Shown here in pieces: positions 29,240-31,480 of a stretch of 31,480 nt of DNA. The stretch covers positions 1 to 31,480 of the forward strand of contig JBHJOJ010000270.1 of assembly GCA_050329835.1 (NCBI GenBank), given 5' to 3'. A program made the translations under genes and the position numbers. The first letter of the stretch is position 1. The number at the start of each line of letters is the position of its first letter. Origin of the DNA: JANNOG01 sp050329835 (lineage in GTDB: Bacteria; Actinomycetota; Actinomycetes; Actinomycetales; JBBAYJ01). Under the pieces are notes generated by a model that saw only the letters and a list, made by a program, of their open reading frames with translations, was not told the DNA's origin and made no database searches.

Positions 29240-30670
29240 GTGGAGCTCACCCTGCTCGGCACGGGGTCGGCGGACGGCTGGCCGAACCCGTTCTGCGGCT
29301 GCGCCTCGTGCCGGGCGCAGCGGGCGGCGCCGCGCGCCCCGACCTCCGCGCTCGTCGACGGCAGGGTCCTGCTGGACTGTGGGCCCGAGACCCCCCGCCA
29401 GGCGCTGCGGGCCGGGCACTCGCTGGCGGGCGTGCGCCTGGTGTGGGTGGGCCACGCCCACCCTGACCACACCTCCCCGATGGCGGCGCTGGTCCGGGGG
29501 TGGGCGGCGGCCGCCGGCACCCCCGTGGCGCCGCTCACCGTCGTCGGACCCCTCGCGGCCGTCGAGCCGTGGCGGCCGTGGCTGGGCCCCGGTGACCGGG
29601 TCACCCTGCACCCGGTCCGCGCCGGCGACGAGACCGAGGTCGCCGGCTACCGGGTGACGGCACTGCCGGCCGCCCACGACGCCCCCGGAGAGGCTCTGCT
29701 GTGCGTCGTCTCCGATCCCGCAGGCACCCGGGTCCTCTACGGCACCGACACCGGCCCGCTGCCCGACGCGGCTCTCGGCCTGCTGCCCCGCGACCCGCTC
29801 GACGCCGTCCTCCTCGACGCGACCTTCGGCACCCGCCCCGACCTGGCCGCCCGCGGCGACCACCTCGACCTGCCCGGGGTGGGGCGCGAGGTGGCGCGGC
29901 TGCGCGCCCATGGTGCCGTGGGACCGGGGACCGACGTCGTCGCCGTCCACCTGTCCCACCACAACCCGCCCGAGCCGGACCTGACGGTGGCGCTGGCCGC
30001 GCACGGGGCGCGGCCGGGCCGCGACGGCGAGCGCCTCGTCCTCGGGTCGCCCGCCGCCCGCGCCGGTGCGACCCGGGCCCCGTCCCCGACCGGTGGCCGC
30101 CCGCGGCGGGTGCTCGTCCTCGGCGGGGCCAGGTCGGGCAAGAGCACCCTGGCCGAGCGCCTCCTGGCCGACGTCCCGGACGTGGTCTACGTGGCCACCG
30201 GGCACCCCGCGGAGACCTCCGACCCCGAGTGGGCGGCGCGGGTGGCGTGCCACCGCGACCGCCGGCCCCCGGGGTGGCGCACGGTCGAGACGCTGGACGT
30301 GGCGGGCGTGCTGCAGGAGCCCGGGCCCCCGGTGCTGGTCGACTGCATCACGCTCTGGCTCTCGCGGACCCTCGACGAGGCGGGGGCCTGGGAGCCGGAC
30401 CAGGACTGGCAGGCCCGGGTCGACGCCGCCCTGGCCGGCCTCGCCGCAGCCTGGCGCGGGGCGCGGCGCCCGGTGGTCGCGGTGTCCAACGAGGTGGGGT
30501 CGGGGGTCGTCCCCGCGACCGGAGCGGGCCGGGTGTTCCGGGACCTGCAGGGCCGTCTCAACGCCATGCTGTCCGCCGACGCCGACGAGGCGGTCCTCGT
30601 CGTCGCCGGCCGCGCCGTCCCGCTGCCGTCCGGCACTCCCGCTGCCGTCGCCCCCGGAGGTGCCGCGTGA
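29240..30670 (+). CDS. cobU: fusion: metallo-beta-lactamase-fold hydrolase + adenosylcobinamide kinase/guanylyltransferase
   Basis: A 476-residue two-part protein starting at GTG (VELTLLGTGSADGWP). The first part (1 to about 270) is a PhnP/RNase Z-like metallo-beta-lactamase fold with CGCASC (Cys19, Cys21, Cys24) and the metal motif HAHPDH (His72, His74, Asp76, His77), plus YGTDTG and LSHHN. After a short Pro/Arg linker, the second part (about 288-476) is CobU: P-loop GGARSGKS with Lys301, CHRDRRPPGWRTVE with His338 as the residue expected to carry GMP, DCITLWLS, and SNEVGSGVVP. CobU phosphorylates adenosylcobinamide and then forms adenosylcobinamide-GDP in the late stage of cobalamin synthesis. 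The hydrolase part may act on a pathway phosphate ester; that is inferred from the fusion and from PhnP being a cyclic phosphodiesterase. It overlaps cobT by GTGA. Confidence 0.92.
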   Translation: MELTLLGTGSADGWPNPFCGCASCRAQRAAPRAPTSALVDGRVLLDCGPETPRQALRAGHSLAGVRLVWVGHAHPDHTSPMAALVRGWAAAAGTPVAPLTVVGPLAAVEPWRPWLGPGDRVTLHPVRAGDETEVAGYRVTALPAAHDAPGEALLCVVSDPAGTRVLYGTDTGPLPDAALGLLPRDPLDAVLLDATFGTRPDLAARGDHLDLPGVGREVARLRAHGAVGPGTDVVAVHLSHHNPPEPDLTVALAAHGARPGRDGERLVLGSPAARAGATRAPSPTGGRPRRVLVLGGARSGKSTLAERLLADVPDVVYVATGHPAETSDPEWAARVACHRDRRPPGWRTVETLDVAGVLQEPGPPVLVDCITLWLSRTLDEAGAWEPDQDWQARVDAALAGLAAAWRGARRPVVAVSNEVGSGVVPATGAGRVFRDLQGRLNAMLSADADEAVLVVAGRAVPLPSGTPAAVAPGGAA

Positions 30671-31480
30671 CCGGACCCGGCCGTCACACCGGATCGGCCC
30701 TGGTCGACGCCCCGGTCCGGGTGCCCGCCCCGGACGACGCCGCCTCCCGGGCCGCGCGCGCCCGCATCGACGCCCGGGCCAAGCCGCTCGGCAGCCTCGG
30801 CGCGGCCGAGGACCTCGCCGTCTGGTGGGCCGGCGTCCGGGGGGTCGCGGATCCCGCCCCGCCGGGCCGGGCCGCCCTGGTCGTCCTGGCGGGCGACCAC
30901 GGCGTCACCGACCGCGGGGTGTCCGCCTATCCGGCCGCGGTCACCGCCGCCATGGTGCGGACCTTCGTGTCCGGCGGCGCCGCGGCGGCGGTGCTGGCGC
31001 GGGAGGCCGGGGTGGCGCTGCACGTCGTCGACGTCGCCGTCGACACGGACTGGGCGGGCGTCGCGCTGCCGGCGGCCGTCACCGCCGGCAAGGTCCGCCG
31101 GGGCTCCCGCCCGCTCGACGCCGAGGACGCCCTGACCGGCGGCGAGCTCCGGGCGGCGGTCGCCCTCGGCGCCCGGCTCGCGGATTCCCTCGTCGACGCC
31201 GGCCACGACCTCGTGCTCACCGGCGACATGGGCATCGGCAACACGACCCCGGCGGCCGCTGTCGTCGCCGCCCTCACCGGCCGTCCGGCCGCCGAGGTGG
31301 TCGGGCGGGGCACGGGGGTCGACGACGCGGGGCTGGCCCGCAAGCGGCGCGCCGTGGCCGACGGGCTCGCCCGGCTCGGCGAGGCCACACCCGACGGTCC
31401 GGCCGGCTGGGAGGTCGTGCGGCGGGTGGGGGGTGCCGACCTGGCGGCCATGGCCGCCAGGTCGGCACCCCCCACCCGCC
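30667..31480 (+). CDS. cobT: nicotinate-nucleotide--dimethylbenzimidazole phosphoribosyltransferase, 3' truncated by window end
   Basis: Starts at GTG in a GTGA overlap with the cobU fusion. Conserved CobT segments are clear: AKPLGSLGAAEDLA, LAGDHGVTDRGVSAYP, and GDMGIGNTTPAAA, which lines the nicotinate-nucleotide phosphate site. The enzyme makes alpha-ribazole phosphate for the lower ligand of cobalamin. The visible 271 codons lack the C-terminal part. The last residues after VGGADLAAMA read ARSAPPTR, which does not fit the family. They are encoded by the second arm of a perfect 60-base palindrome, so the reading is unreliable beyond about 31450. Confidence 0.93.
   Translation, partial: MTGPGRHTGSALVDAPVRVPAPDDAASRAARARIDARAKPLGSLGAAEDLAVWWAGVRGVADPAPPGRAALVVLAGDHGVTDRGVSAYPAAVTAAMVRTFVSGGAAAAVLAREAGVALHVVDVAVDTDWAGVALPAAVTAGKVRRGSRPLDAEDALTGGELRAAVALGARLADSLVDAGHDLVLTGDMGIGNTTPAAAVVAALTGRPAAEVVGRGTGVDDAGLARKRRAVADGLARLGEATPDGPAGWEVVRRVGGADLAAMAARSAPPTR
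31421..31480. repeat. perfect 60-base palindrome at the window end, probable assembly artefact
   Basis: The 30 bases 31421-31450 are the exact reverse complement of 31451-31480, with no loop. The centre is the symmetric core ggcggcca|tggccgcc. The repeat ends exactly at the last base of the window and lies inside cobT, whose conserved reading is lost after the centre. Confidence 0.95.

Noticed and set aside
1..31480. CRISPR arrays, tRNA or rRNA genes, insertion sequences, riboswitches
   Set aside because: I saw no regularly spaced direct repeats, no tRNA-like cloverleaf with a conserved TPsiC arm, no transposase motif, and no cobalamin riboswitch upstream of the cobU-cobT genes, where coding sequence is continuous.

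Overview
This is a very GC-rich window from an actinomycete. Third codon positions are almost always G or C, GTG starts are common, genes are packed with 4-base stop/start overlaps, and the left-flank gene order resembles that of actinobacteria. I cannot name the genus from the sequence.

Layout. (1) 1-2116, + strand: the 3' end of a 2-oxoacid dehydrogenase E2 acyltransferase gene and a TIGR01777-type SDR epimerase. (2) 2124-3557, - strand: a membrane-anchored Ser/Thr protein kinase with a shortened N-lobe. (3) 3777-26978: a hybrid polyketide/non-ribosomal peptide gene cluster made of two operons that converge at about 12.6 kb. The + operon (3777-12602) encodes a one-module type I PKS (KS-AT-KR-DH-T), a macrolide-type glycosyltransferase and a two-gene DrrAB-like ABC exporter. 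The - operon (26978 down to 12657) encodes, in reading order, a cupin, an acyl/aryl-AMP ligase, a TE-C-A-T-E NRPS, a C-A-T-C NRPS, a two-domain acyl-CoA dehydrogenase and an MbtH-like protein. (4) 27159-31480, + strand: an FAD-dependent oxidoreductase, a peptidase E (S51) homologue, a metallo-beta-lactamase-fold/CobU fusion and the start of cobT.

How the cluster may work (inference). The AMP ligase would activate a carboxylic acid starter. The PKS would extend it with malonyl-CoA and could leave a double bond. NRPS-A would add an Asp-like residue and, if its E domain works, epimerise it. NRPS-B would add a second residue whose pocket I cannot assign. Release would be through the terminal C domain, because no C-terminal TE or reductase is present; the only TE is fused to the N-terminus of NRPS-A. 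The acyl-CoA dehydrogenase may desaturate the acyl or aminoacyl chain, the glycosyltransferase would decorate the product, and the ABC pair would export it. The predicted product is a small glycosylated acyl-dipeptide. I do not recognise the cluster as one for a known compound.

The last 60 bases (31421-31480) form a perfect palindrome that breaks the conserved cobT reading. This looks like an assembly artefact at a contig end. No tRNA, rRNA, CRISPR array, insertion sequence or replication origin was seen. No stretch longer than 300 bases lacks a gene; the longest gaps are 3558-3776 and 26979-27158.
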